Shown: positions 57,175 through 64,000 of the stretch, in pieces
Numbering within the stretch: position 1 is the stretch's first letter
Layout of the letters: every line of letters begins with the position of its first letter
NCBI GenBank assembly: GCA_021555075.1
Contig: JAKGBX010000003.1
Coordinates: 1-64,000 of the forward strand
Source of the DNA: Rhodobacteraceae bacterium LMO-JJ12
GTDB taxonomy: Bacteria > Pseudomonadota > Alphaproteobacteria > Rhodobacterales > Rhodobacteraceae
Direction of reading: 5' to 3'
Length of the DNA: 64,000 nt
Notes under the pieces: generated by a model
Seen by the model: the letters and a program-made list of their open reading frames with translations, nothing else
The model's database searches: none
What the model was told of the DNA's origin: nothing
Made by a program: the position numbers and the translations under genes

Positions 57175-58376
57175 AGAAAACTCTCCCCCGCGCCGCGCTC
57201 GGCCAGCCCCAGATGATGCGCGACACTGGCCCCGATGTCGGCAAACCCGATCAGCCCCAGGCGTCCCACTCCTTTGCCTGCCACCAGAACAGGCACCCGT
57301 TCGCGGGTGTGATCGGTACCGCTCCATGTCGGATCATTGCCGTGATCGGCGGTGATCACCAATATATCGTCTGTCCGCAACCGGGGCAGCAATTTGCCCA
57401 ACTCGGCGTCAAACCATTCCAGCGCCCTTGCATAACCCGAGACATCGCGCCGATGGCCATATTGCGTGTCGAATTCAACGAAATTGGCAAAGGTTAGCGC
57501 GCCGTCTTCCGCCTCGTCCACCAGCCGACCAAGGTGTTCCATAAGCACGCTGTCGGGGCCTTTCACATGATCGCTGATTCCGCGCATCGAGAAAATATCA
57601 CCGATTTTGCCAATCGCATGGGTCGCGCGCCCCGCGCCATGCGCCCAATCCAGCAACGTCGGGGCAGGGGGCGCAATCGCGAAATCCCTGCGGTTCCCGG
57701 TGCGCCTGAAATCGCCCTCTTTACCTTCAAATGGCCGCGCAATGACCCGCCCCACCTTTACCGCATGAAACGCAGGTGCGACCGCTTTGCAGAGTTCAAT
57801 GAGCCGCTCACGCCCGAAATGTCCCTCATGCGCCGCGATCTGCACCACGCTATCGGCCGAGGTGTAAACGATAGGCCAGCCGGTATCGACACTCGCCTGT
57901 CCCAATTGTTCAATCACTTCGGTGCCCGAGGCATGCGCATTGCAAAGCGTGCCATCCACTCCCGCTGCCGTTCGGATCACCGCCAACAGATCATCGGGAA
58001 TCGCCGGCTGTTCGTCGGGAAAGAAATGCCAGTCCCAAGGCACCGGCACGCCTGCAATCTCCCAATGTCCCGACGGCGTATCCTTGCCTTTCGAGATTTC
58101 CGTCGCGGCCCCCCAGCGCCCTTTGGTGACAGCTGGAAGCCCCGTTTCCACACCACTGGCCAGCCGCACGGCTTCACCCATCCCCAGCGCTGCAAGGTTG
58201 GGAATTTCAAGCGGCCCGCTGCGCCCATCCTCGGCCTCACCCGCCGCACAAGCCTGTGCAATATGGCCCACCGTGCAGGCGCCGGTGTCGGGCAGGGTGC
58301 CGTTGAAAAACTGCTCTGCATCCGGCGCGCCGCCGATGCCCACGGAATCCATCACGATCAGGAACGCGCGGCCCAT
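57171..58376 (-). CDS. deoB: Phosphopentomutase
   Basis: The 401-residue enzyme interconverts ribose/deoxyribose 1- and 5-phosphates. Metal sites are in RAFLIVMDSVGIGGAPD at the N-terminus and DILVITADHGNDPTW near the C-terminus, and KGKDTPSGHWEIAG is near 100. The ATG at 58376 shares a base with the deoA stop (TGATG); a GTG one codon earlier is also possible. Confidence 0.96.
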   Translation of the reverse strand: MGRAFLIVMDSVGIGGAPDAEQFFNGTLPDTGACTVGHIAQACAAGEAEDGRSGPLEIPNLAALGMGEAVRLASGVETGLPAVTKGRWGAATEISKGKDTPSGHWEIAGVPVPWDWHFFPDEQPAIPDDLLAVIRTAAGVDGTLCNAHASGTEVIEQLGQASVDTGWPIVYTSADSVVQIAAHEGHFGRERLIELCKAVAPAFHAVKVGRVIARPFEGKEGDFRRTGNRRDFAIAPPAPTLLDWAHGAGRATHAIGKIGDIFSMRGISDHVKGPDSVLMEHLGRLVDEAEDGALTFANFVEFDTQYGHRRDVSGYARALEWFDAELGKLLPRLRTDDILVITADHGNDPTWSGTDHTRERVPVLVAGKGVGRLGLIGFADIGASVAHHLGLAERGAGESFL

Positions 58377-59680
58377 CACCCAACCCTCTCATGGATCAGC
58401 GGCGCCACCTCCGGCGCCTCCCGCCCGATCGTCACCGCAGCGCGCAATTCGGCTTCTGCGCGCGCGGCCGCATCCTCGCGCGCCGCGTGAATCCGGGCGA
58501 TGGCCTGCCCCTTGCTGACCTTGGTGCCCAACGGCAATAGGTCGGACAGGCCCACAGACGGGTCGATCACATCGCCCTCCACCTGTCGCCCGCCGCCAAG
58601 CCCCACCACACACAGCCCCAACGCCTCGCCGTCATACCCGGCGATATAGCCGTCTTCGCGCGCCACAACCTCGCGGATCACCGTCGCCTCGGGCAAGAAC
58701 CGCGCCCATGTTTCGACAAACCGCACCGGCCCGCCCTGCGCCGCGATCATCCGCCCAAATCCTTCGGCGGCGCGGCCATCATTGATACAGTCGGCAATTG
58801 CCTTGGCTCCGGCTTCCACATCCTCGGCAAGCCCGGCATTGGCCAGAACCACGCCCCCCAACGCCGCGGCCAATTCCGCCATCCGTCCGCCCTTGCCTCC
58901 GGTCAGGACCTGCATCACCTCGGTGACTTCCAGGGCATTCCCAAGGCTTGGCACGAGAGGCTGGTTCATGTCCGAAATGATCGCTGTCGTCGGGCATCCG
59001 GCCGCATTGGCCGTTTCCACCAACGATCTTGCCAGCGTTCGCGCCTTCTGCGGCGTTTTCATGAACGCCCCCGTGCCAACCTTCACATCCAACACCAACC
59101 CATCAAGCCCGGCAGCCAGCTTTTTAGACAGGATCGAAGCGGTGATCAGATCAAGGCTCTCCACCGTCGCCGTCACATCGCGGATTGCATAGAGCCGCTT
59201 GTCGGCCGGCGCGATATGGGCCGAAGCCGAAACAATCGCCGCCCCCGCGTCGCGCACCACCGCACGAAATTGCGCCTCATCGAGATCGGTGCGCACGCCG
59301 GGGATTGCCTCGATCTTGTCCAGCGTGCCGCCGGTATGACCCAGCCCCCGGCCCGAAATCATCGGCACATAGGCCCCACAAGCCGCCAGCGCCGGGGCCA
59401 GAACAAGGCTCACACAATCGCCCACCCCACCGGTTGAATGCTTGTCCAAAATCGGCTTGTCGAGACCCCAGTGCAAAACATCGCCGCTATCGCGCATCGC
59501 CAGTGTCAACGCCACACGGCCCTCCACTCCTAGGCCTTTCAAAAGCGCCGCCATGGCGAATGCCCCGGCCTGTGCGTCAGAGACGGAATGATCGGCCAAC
59601 CCATTGGCAAACCACCTTAATTCTTCGCGCGTTGGGGTTACGCCATCGCGCAGATGGGCAATGATCCGGCGTGCATCCAT
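58376..59680 (-). CDS. deoA: Thymidine phosphorylase
   Basis: The 434-residue enzyme splits thymidine or deoxyuridine with phosphate. Typical residues are FANGLADHSVSDAQAGAFAMA near 24-44, DKHSTGGVGD (phosphate binding), GRGLGHTGGTLDKIEAIPG and KKLAAGLDGLVLDVKVGTGAFMK. It overlaps cdd by one base and deoB by one base. Confidence 0.96.
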   Translation of the reverse strand: MDARRIIAHLRDGVTPTREELRWFANGLADHSVSDAQAGAFAMAALLKGLGVEGRVALTLAMRDSGDVLHWGLDKPILDKHSTGGVGDCVSLVLAPALAACGAYVPMISGRGLGHTGGTLDKIEAIPGVRTDLDEAQFRAVVRDAGAAIVSASAHIAPADKRLYAIRDVTATVESLDLITASILSKKLAAGLDGLVLDVKVGTGAFMKTPQKARTLARSLVETANAAGCPTTAIISDMNQPLVPSLGNALEVTEVMQVLTGGKGGRMAELAAALGGVVLANAGLAEDVEAGAKAIADCINDGRAAEGFGRMIAAQGGPVRFVETWARFLPEATVIREVVAREDGYIAGYDGEALGLCVVGLGGGRQVEGDVIDPSVGLSDLLPLGTKVSKGQAIARIHAAREDAAARAEAELRAAVTIGREAPEVAPLIHERVG

Positions 59681-60090
59681 CAGCTATCGCCACCCTCGGC
59701 ATGGCTCATATGATCCAGCGCAAACGCGCCGGGCAAAAGCTCGGAAATACTATGCCTGCTCTCGGCCCCGCCCGTCGTGGCCAGAGTCACCACAACATGC
59801 CCCGCGCCAAACTCCGCCAACTTCTGACGGCAGCCGCCACAGGGTGGCACGGGATGCGGGCTGTCGGCGATCACGGCCACGTCGATCAGCTCGGTTTCCC
59901 CCGCCGCCACCATCGCCGCAATCGCCCCCGCTTCGGCGCAGGTGCCCTCGGGATAGGCGGCGTTCTCGACATTGCAGCCGACATAGATCGTCCCGGATTT
60001 CCCCCGCACCGCCGCGCCCACCTTGAAGTGCGAATAGGGAACATAGGCATTTTCCCGCACGGCCCGCGCGGCATCGAGAAGCGGCATCAT
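59680..60090 (-). CDS. cdd: Cytidine deaminase
   Basis: The 136-residue enzyme deaminates cytidine and deoxycytidine. Zinc-site residues are in NAAYPEGTCAEAGAI (Cys and catalytic Glu) and PPCGGCRQKL (two Cys). YVPYSHFKVGAAV near 17-29 is also diagnostic. Start ATG at 60090 overlaps the cupin gene stop; a second Met follows. Confidence 0.95.
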   Translation of the reverse strand: MMPLLDAARAVRENAYVPYSHFKVGAAVRGKSGTIYVGCNVENAAYPEGTCAEAGAIAAMVAAGETELIDVAVIADSPHPVPPCGGCRQKLAEFGAGHVVVTLATTGGAESRHSISELLPGAFALDHMSHAEGGDS

Positions 60091-61178
60091 CGGCCCTCCA
60101 CTGTGGTTGCAAAATCACCGGGCAGCGCCACCTCAAGCAACTGCAAATCGCTCGATGCGCCGCTCAGCCGGGTCTTCATCTCCGGCGGAATGACAAAGGC
60201 ATCGCCCTTTTCAAGCGCATGTGTGGGCTGGCCTTCACCGCTCAGCGTCACCGCGCCCGCCATAACATAACCGAACAGGATATCTGCATCGTGACGCGCC
60301 CAGACCGGCTCGCCTTCGCCGGGTCGCACCACCCAGACTCCGGCCACATTGCCGGTGTTGCACGCAATCGTTGTGTCGCGCGCCTCAAAGCCGGGCAGGC
60401 GATGTGCGCCCCATTTGGCCTTGGCCCCGATATCATGGACAAACCGCTGCCCGCTCCATTCCCTCTCGGGGCGCAGCTCGGGCGTCGGCAGGCTCATCTC
60501 GTGATCAATCTCGGTCACATGATCGGCCGGAACCCCGATCTCGATCACCTGCAAATTCTCGCTGGCTTCCATCACTCGATGGCGAATTTCGGGCGGCTGG
60601 ATAAAGCAATCGCCAGGGGTAAGGCGACGCATCCCGCCTTGATCCTCGTAAAGCACATCGACCCAGCCGGAGACGCAAAAGATCAGCTGAAACCCGACCT
60701 TGTGATAATGCACCATGTCAGGCACCGGCCCGGCATCGGGGATGCGGATATGGCTGGCGATGATCGACCCGCCCAGCCGGTCGGGAATAAGATCGCGATA
60801 CTGCATTCCGGCGCGCCCGATGACCCACGGCGCCTCATCGGCCAGTCGGCGCACGACATAGGCATGTTGTGTTTCAGGCAACACCAGCGCAGGGTTCAGC
60901 GCTTCGATTTCCACCCGCGTGCCATTGGGCGCGACAAGGGCGCGCTGCCCATCGGCGAAATCATCAGGATCATCGGTAAGAATACGGATCGTTCCGGGCG
61001 ATTCCTCTGCCCCCTGTTCAAGCCGCAGACGCAGCCCATGGCCGGAAAATACCGCCACGCGCGGGGAATCGGCGGGAAAGATCATGTCCATTCGCATCCC
61101 CAGAACGCCCGTGAAAAACGCGATATCATCCCCTAATTGCTGCGTTGGAAGGCGAATTTCGGCGCGCGTTTCACTCAT
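60087..61178 (-). CDS. VOC-cupin-cupin fusion protein
   Basis: The 363-residue protein has a glyoxalase/VOC-like N-domain (LGDDIAFFTGVLGMRMDMIFPADSP, about 12-120) followed by two cupin domains (about 150-250, with HKVGFQLIFCVSGWVDVLYEDQGG and PGDCFIQPPEIRHRV; and about 270-355, with DADILFGYVMAGAVTL and LEKGDAFVIPPEMK). Metal-binding His residues are clearer in the first cupin (MVHYHKVGFQ). I do not recognise a named function. It opens the nucleoside-salvage operon and overlaps cdd by 4 bases. The start ATG 61178 (MSETRAEI) is chosen over an upstream open frame. Confidence 0.8.
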   Translation of the reverse strand: MSETRAEIRLPTQQLGDDIAFFTGVLGMRMDMIFPADSPRVAVFSGHGLRLRLEQGAEESPGTIRILTDDPDDFADGQRALVAPNGTRVEIEALNPALVLPETQHAYVVRRLADEAPWVIGRAGMQYRDLIPDRLGGSIIASHIRIPDAGPVPDMVHYHKVGFQLIFCVSGWVDVLYEDQGGMRRLTPGDCFIQPPEIRHRVMEASENLQVIEIGVPADHVTEIDHEMSLPTPELRPEREWSGQRFVHDIGAKAKWGAHRLPGFEARDTTIACNTGNVAGVWVVRPGEGEPVWARHDADILFGYVMAGAVTLSGEGQPTHALEKGDAFVIPPEMKTRLSGASSDLQLLEVALPGDFATTVEGR

Positions 61179-61282
61179 GTCATATCCCCTCGACGCCCAA
61201 GTCTGCGCGGGGATACACTCAATTGCAAGATGAGGCATCATGACGCCGGGTAAATCCCCGCCTTCCCCCGACTGAAAAAGTA

Positions 61283-61296
61283 GTTTAACATTAAAC
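61283..61296. promoter_or_regulatory. GTTTAA-CA-TTAAAC palindrome between divergent operons
   Basis: A perfect 6-bp inverted repeat with a 2-base centre lies 26 bases before the maeB start and about 105 bases before the cupin gene start. It may be an operator for one or both operons. Confidence 0.4.
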
Positions 61297-61322
61297 AATC
61301 ATGAATCCCACGAGGCCGCACC

Positions 61323-63602
61323 ATGTCCAGAGACCCCAAGGAAACCCTGCGTCAGGCAGCATTATTCTATCACGAATTTCCCAAACCCGGAAAGCTTGAG
61401 GTCCGCGCCACCAAGCCCTTGGCGAATGGCCGCGATCTGGCGCGCGCCTATTCTCCCGGTGTGGCGGATGCCAGCCTTGAAATCCAATCCGACCCGGCCA
61501 ATGCCCGCCGCTTTACCGCGCGCGGCAACCTAGTGGCGGTGGTCACAAACGGCACGGCGGTGCTCGGCCTTGGCAATATCGGCGCGCTGGCCTCCAAGCC
61601 GGTGATGGAGGGCAAGGCGGTGCTCTTCAAGACCTTCGCGGGGATTGACTGCTTTGACATTGAACTCAACGAATCCGACCCCGAACGCCTCGCCGATATC
61701 GTCTGCGCGCTTGAGCCGACATTCGGCGCGATCAACCTCGAAGACATCAAGGCCCCCGACTGTTTCATCGTCGAGAAGCTCTGCCGCGAGCGGATGAACA
61801 TCCCGGTTTTCCATGATGACCAACATGGCACGGCCATCGTTGTCGGTGCTGCCGCCACCAACGCGCTCTTTGTTGCGGACAAGAAATTTGACGAGATCAA
61901 GGTCGTTTCCACCGGCGGCGGTGCTGCGGGCATCGCCTGTCTCAACATGCTGCTAAAGCTCGGGGTAAAGCGCGAAAACGTCTGGCTCTGCGATATTCAC
62001 GGCCTTGTTTACGCGGGCCGTGCCGAAGATATGAATCCGCAAAAGGCCGCCTTCGCGCAAGAATCCGATCTGCGTACGCTGGATCAGGTGATAGACGGCG
62101 CCGACCTGTTTCTCGGCCTGTCCGGTCCCGGCGTGCTCAACACCGATATGGTCGCGAAGATGACCAAACAGCCGATCATCTTCGCGCTGGCCAACCCCAC
62201 GCCCGAAATCCTGCCCGAAGAGGTCAAGGAAGTTGCCCCCGATGCGATCATCGCCACCGGGCGCAGCGACTATCCCAATCAGGTCAACAACGTACTATGT
62301 TTTCCGTTCATCTTTCGCGGGGCATTGGATGTCGGCGCGACCGAAATCAACGATGAAATGCAGATTGCCTGTATCGAAGGCATTGCCGAACTGGCCCGCA
62401 CCACCACCAGCGCCGAAGCTGCCGCCGCCTATCAGGGCGAACACCTGACCTTTGGGCCGGACTACCTGATTCCCAAACCGTTTGACCCGCGCCTTGTGGC
62501 CATAGTCTCTTCCGCCGTGGCCGAAGCGGCAATGAAAAGCGGTGTGGCCACCCGCGAAATCGAAAACCTTCAGGAATACCGTGAAAAGCTGAATCAGTCA
62601 GTGTTCAAATCCGCGCTGTTGATGCGCCCGGTATTCGAGGCCTCGCGCACGGCCTCGCGCCGGATCGTCTTTGCCGAAGGCGAGGATGACCGCGTGCTGC
62701 GCGCCGCACAGGCGATTCTCGAAGAAACCACCGAGAAGCCAATCCTGATCGGCCGCCCCGAAGTGCTTGAGGCGCGTTGCGTGCGCGACGGGCTGACCAT
62801 TCGTCCGGGGCGCGATTTTCAGGTGGTGAACCCCGAAAACGATCCGCGCTACCGCGATTATTGGGGCAGCTATCATCAGATCATGGCGCGGCGCGGCGTT
62901 TCGCCCGATATCGCCCGCGCGATCATGCGCACCAACACCACGGCCATCGGCGCGATCATGGTGCATCGTGGCGAAGCCGACAGCCTGATCTGCGGCACGT
63001 TCGGCGAATATCGCTGGCACCTGAACTACATCACTCAGGTTTTGGGCAGCGAGACGCTGCGCCCGCATGGCGCGCTGTCGATGATGATCCTCGAAGACGG
63101 CCCGCTTTTCATTGCCGATACCCATGTCTGGAGCAGGCCAAGCCCCGAGCAACTGGCCGAGGTGGCACTCGGCGCGGCCCGCCATGTGCGCCGTTTCGGG
63201 ATCGAGCCGAAACTGGCCTTTTGTTCACAGTCGCAATTCGGCAATCAGGCCGAAGGCTCCGGCAAACGCCTGCGCGATGCACTGGCGCTGCTGGATGCCG
63301 AGCCGCGTGATTTTGCCTATGAGGGCGAAATGAATGTCGATGCCGCGCTCGACCCTGATCTGCGCGCGCGTTTGCTGCCCGAAGGGCGGCTCGACGGCGC
63401 GGCCAACGTTCTGATCTTCGCCCATGCCGATGCCGCCTCTGGCGTGCGAAACATCCTCAAGATGAAGGGCGGCGGGCTCGAAGTCGGACCGATCCTGATG
63501 GGCATGGGCAACCGCGCCCACATCATCACCCCCGGCGTCACCCCGCGCGGATTGCTCAACATGGCCGCCGTGGCCGGCACCCCGGTCGAACACTACGGCT
63601 GA
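61323..63602 (+). CDS. maeB: NADP-dependent malic enzyme with phosphotransacetylase-like domain
   Basis: The 759-residue protein decarboxylates malate to pyruvate with NADP. The malic enzyme part (1 to about 430) has [46 protein letters not shown]-type residues, [20 protein letters not shown] and [12 protein letters not shown]. The C-terminal part (about 440-759) resembles phosphate acetyltransferase, which in MaeB is thought to be regulatory (acetyl-CoA binding). Start ATG 61323 after a palindromic leader. Confidence 0.96.
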   Translation: MSRDPKETLRQAALFYHEFPKPGKLEVRATKPLANGRDLARAYSPGVADASLEIQSDPANARRFTARGNLVAVVTNGTAVLGLGNIGALASKPVMEGKAVLFKTFAGIDCFDIELNESDPERLADIVCALEPTFGAINLEDIKAPDCFIVEKLCRERMNIPVFHDDQHGTAIVVGAAATNALFVADKKFDEIKVVSTGGGAAGIACLNMLLKLGVKRENVWLCDIHGLVYAGRAEDMNPQKAAFAQESDLRTLDQVIDGADLFLGLSGPGVLNTDMVAKMTKQPIIFALANPTPEILPEEVKEVAPDAIIATGRSDYPNQVNNVLCFPFIFRGALDVGATEINDEMQIACIEGIAELARTTTSAEAAAAYQGEHLTFGPDYLIPKPFDPRLVAIVSSAVAEAAMKSGVATREIENLQEYREKLNQSVFKSALLMRPVFEASRTASRRIVFAEGEDDRVLRAAQAILEETTEKPILIGRPEVLEARCVRDGLTIRPGRDFQVVNPENDPRYRDYWGSYHQIMARRGVSPDIARAIMRTNTTAIGAIMVHRGEADSLICGTFGEYRWHLNYITQVLGSETLRPHGALSMMILEDGPLFIADTHVWSRPSPEQLAEVALGAARHVRRFGIEPKLAFCSQSQFGNQAEGSGKRLRDALALLDAEPRDFAYEGEMNVDAALDPDLRARLLPEGRLDGAANVLIFAHADAASGVRNILKMKGGGLEVGPILMGMGNRAHIITPGVTPRGLLNMAAVAGTPVEHYG

Positions 63603-63638
63603 GGTGATTCTTTGGCTGTACCATTTTGCATCTCTAAG

Positions 63639-63735
63639 TTTGCAAGTTTGCAAAAATGCTGGGATATGCAGGTGAAATTTATAAACCACAGGGCTTTGCA
63701 AAAGTTTGCAGGGTCATTTTGTCGCTTCTTGCAAA
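63639..63735 (+). promoter_or_regulatory. Repeated TTTGCAAA sites upstream of prpE
   Basis: Five half-sites lie in the 226-base gap: TTTGCAA at 63639, TTTGCAAA at 63647, TTTGCAAA at 63695, TTTGCA at 63705 and CTTGCAAA at 63728. A further TTTGCA is at 63625. The motif is the half-site reported for ScfR/RamB-type short-chain acyl-CoA regulators such as PccR of Rhodobacter sphaeroides, which fits control of propionate activation. Confidence 0.65.
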
Positions 63736-63828
63736 TATTGAGCGGTATTGTCCCACAGGGTTGCCTAAGGGCTTGCCCGACGCCATCCTGAAGGCGTAAC
63801 TCCCTACAAAGCTGAGGAGGAGTATACC

Positions 63829-64000
63829 ATGGGATACCGCGAAATCTATGCCGCCTGGAAAGCCGACCCTGAATCGTTCTGGCTGGAGCAGGCCAAGGCG
63901 ATTGATTGGGACGTAGCACCAACAAAGGCGCTCTTTGACAAGGGCAACAACCTTTACGAATGGTTCGCCGACGCCAAGTGTAACACCTGCTGGAACGCGG
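63829..64000 (+). CDS. prpE: Propionyl-CoA synthetase, N-terminal part (cut by window edge)
   Basis: The frame from ATG 63829 encodes 57 residues to the window end, MGYREIYAAWKADPESFWLEQ followed by AIDWDVAPTKALFDKG and NLYEWFADAKCNTCWNA, which fits PrpE of the AMP-forming acyl-CoA synthetases. The site GAGGAGG lies just upstream. The enzyme would make propionyl-CoA from propionate, ATP and CoA. Acetyl-CoA synthetase is an alternative, but DAKCNTCWNA favours PrpE. Truncated by the edge. Confidence 0.8.
   Translation, partial: MGYREIYAAWKADPESFWLEQAKAIDWDVAPTKALFDKGNNLYEWFADAKCNTCWNA

Overview
The window is a chromosomal segment of an alphaproteobacterium, most likely of the Roseobacter group (Rhodobacterales). 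Evidence for this is the high GC content, the gene order around the ribosomal operons, the ATP12 chaperone, the AapJQMP amino-acid transporter, the fused ATP sulfurylase/APS kinase, DUF1150/DUF465 proteins and GC-rich hairpin repeats of a kind common in that group. I see no insertion sequence, prophage, CRISPR array, rRNA or tRNA.

Bases 1-17.6 kb hold the end of tuf and then the S10, spc and alpha ribosomal clusters on the plus strand: rpsJ-rplC-rplD-rplW / rplB-rpsS-rplV-rpsC-rplP / rpmC-rpsQ-rplN-rplX-rplE-rpsN-rpsH-rplF-rplR-rpsE-rpmD / rplO-secY-adk / rpsM-rpsK-rpoA-rplQ. The run is split in unusual places: by a terminator between rplW and rplB, by a minus-strand pair (2OG-Fe(II) oxygenase plus sulfotransferase) between rplP and rpmC, by a terminator and a repeat-like gap between rpmD and rplO, and by a hairpin after adk.

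Bases 17.6-23.5 kb hold a periplasmic DegP-type protease, rarA, and a tightly packed crcB-rluC-HAD phosphatase-ATP12 set. Bases 23.6-29.2 kb hold aapJ-aapQ-aapM-aapP, a general amino-acid ABC importer whose two permeases each carry a large extra soluble region. Then come an orphan DNA methyltransferase, purE-purK, a DUF465 protein, an hsp20-DUF1150 pair behind a likely RpoH promoter, gdhA, a PLP-dependent threonine/serine dehydratase, a wHTH-ATP sulfurylase-APS kinase open frame, trxB and an Lrp-family regulator.

Bases 39.9-52.3 kb form a catabolic island of eleven codirectional genes: a molybdenum hydroxylase (FAD subunit plus fused Fe-S/Mo subunit), a 6-hydroxynicotinate-reductase-like protein, a UPF0280 (ApbE-like) protein, two tandem DUF1185 paralogues, a branched-chain-type ABC importer with fused permeases, and a MarR regulator. 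The genes mostly overlap or nearly touch, and a good sigma-70-type promoter precedes them. I read it as an uptake, hydroxylation, ring-reduction and possibly ring-opening pathway for an N-heterocyclic carboxylate of unknown identity. It is the best candidate in the window for an undescribed system.

Bases 52.4-64 kb hold small membrane proteins, an alpha/beta hydrolase, a SPOR-domain protein, a six-gene overlapping nucleoside-salvage operon on the minus strand (VOC-cupin-cupin protein, cdd, deoA, deoB, add, upp), maeB, and the start of prpE behind repeated TTTGCAAA sites that suggest control by a short-chain acyl-CoA regulator.
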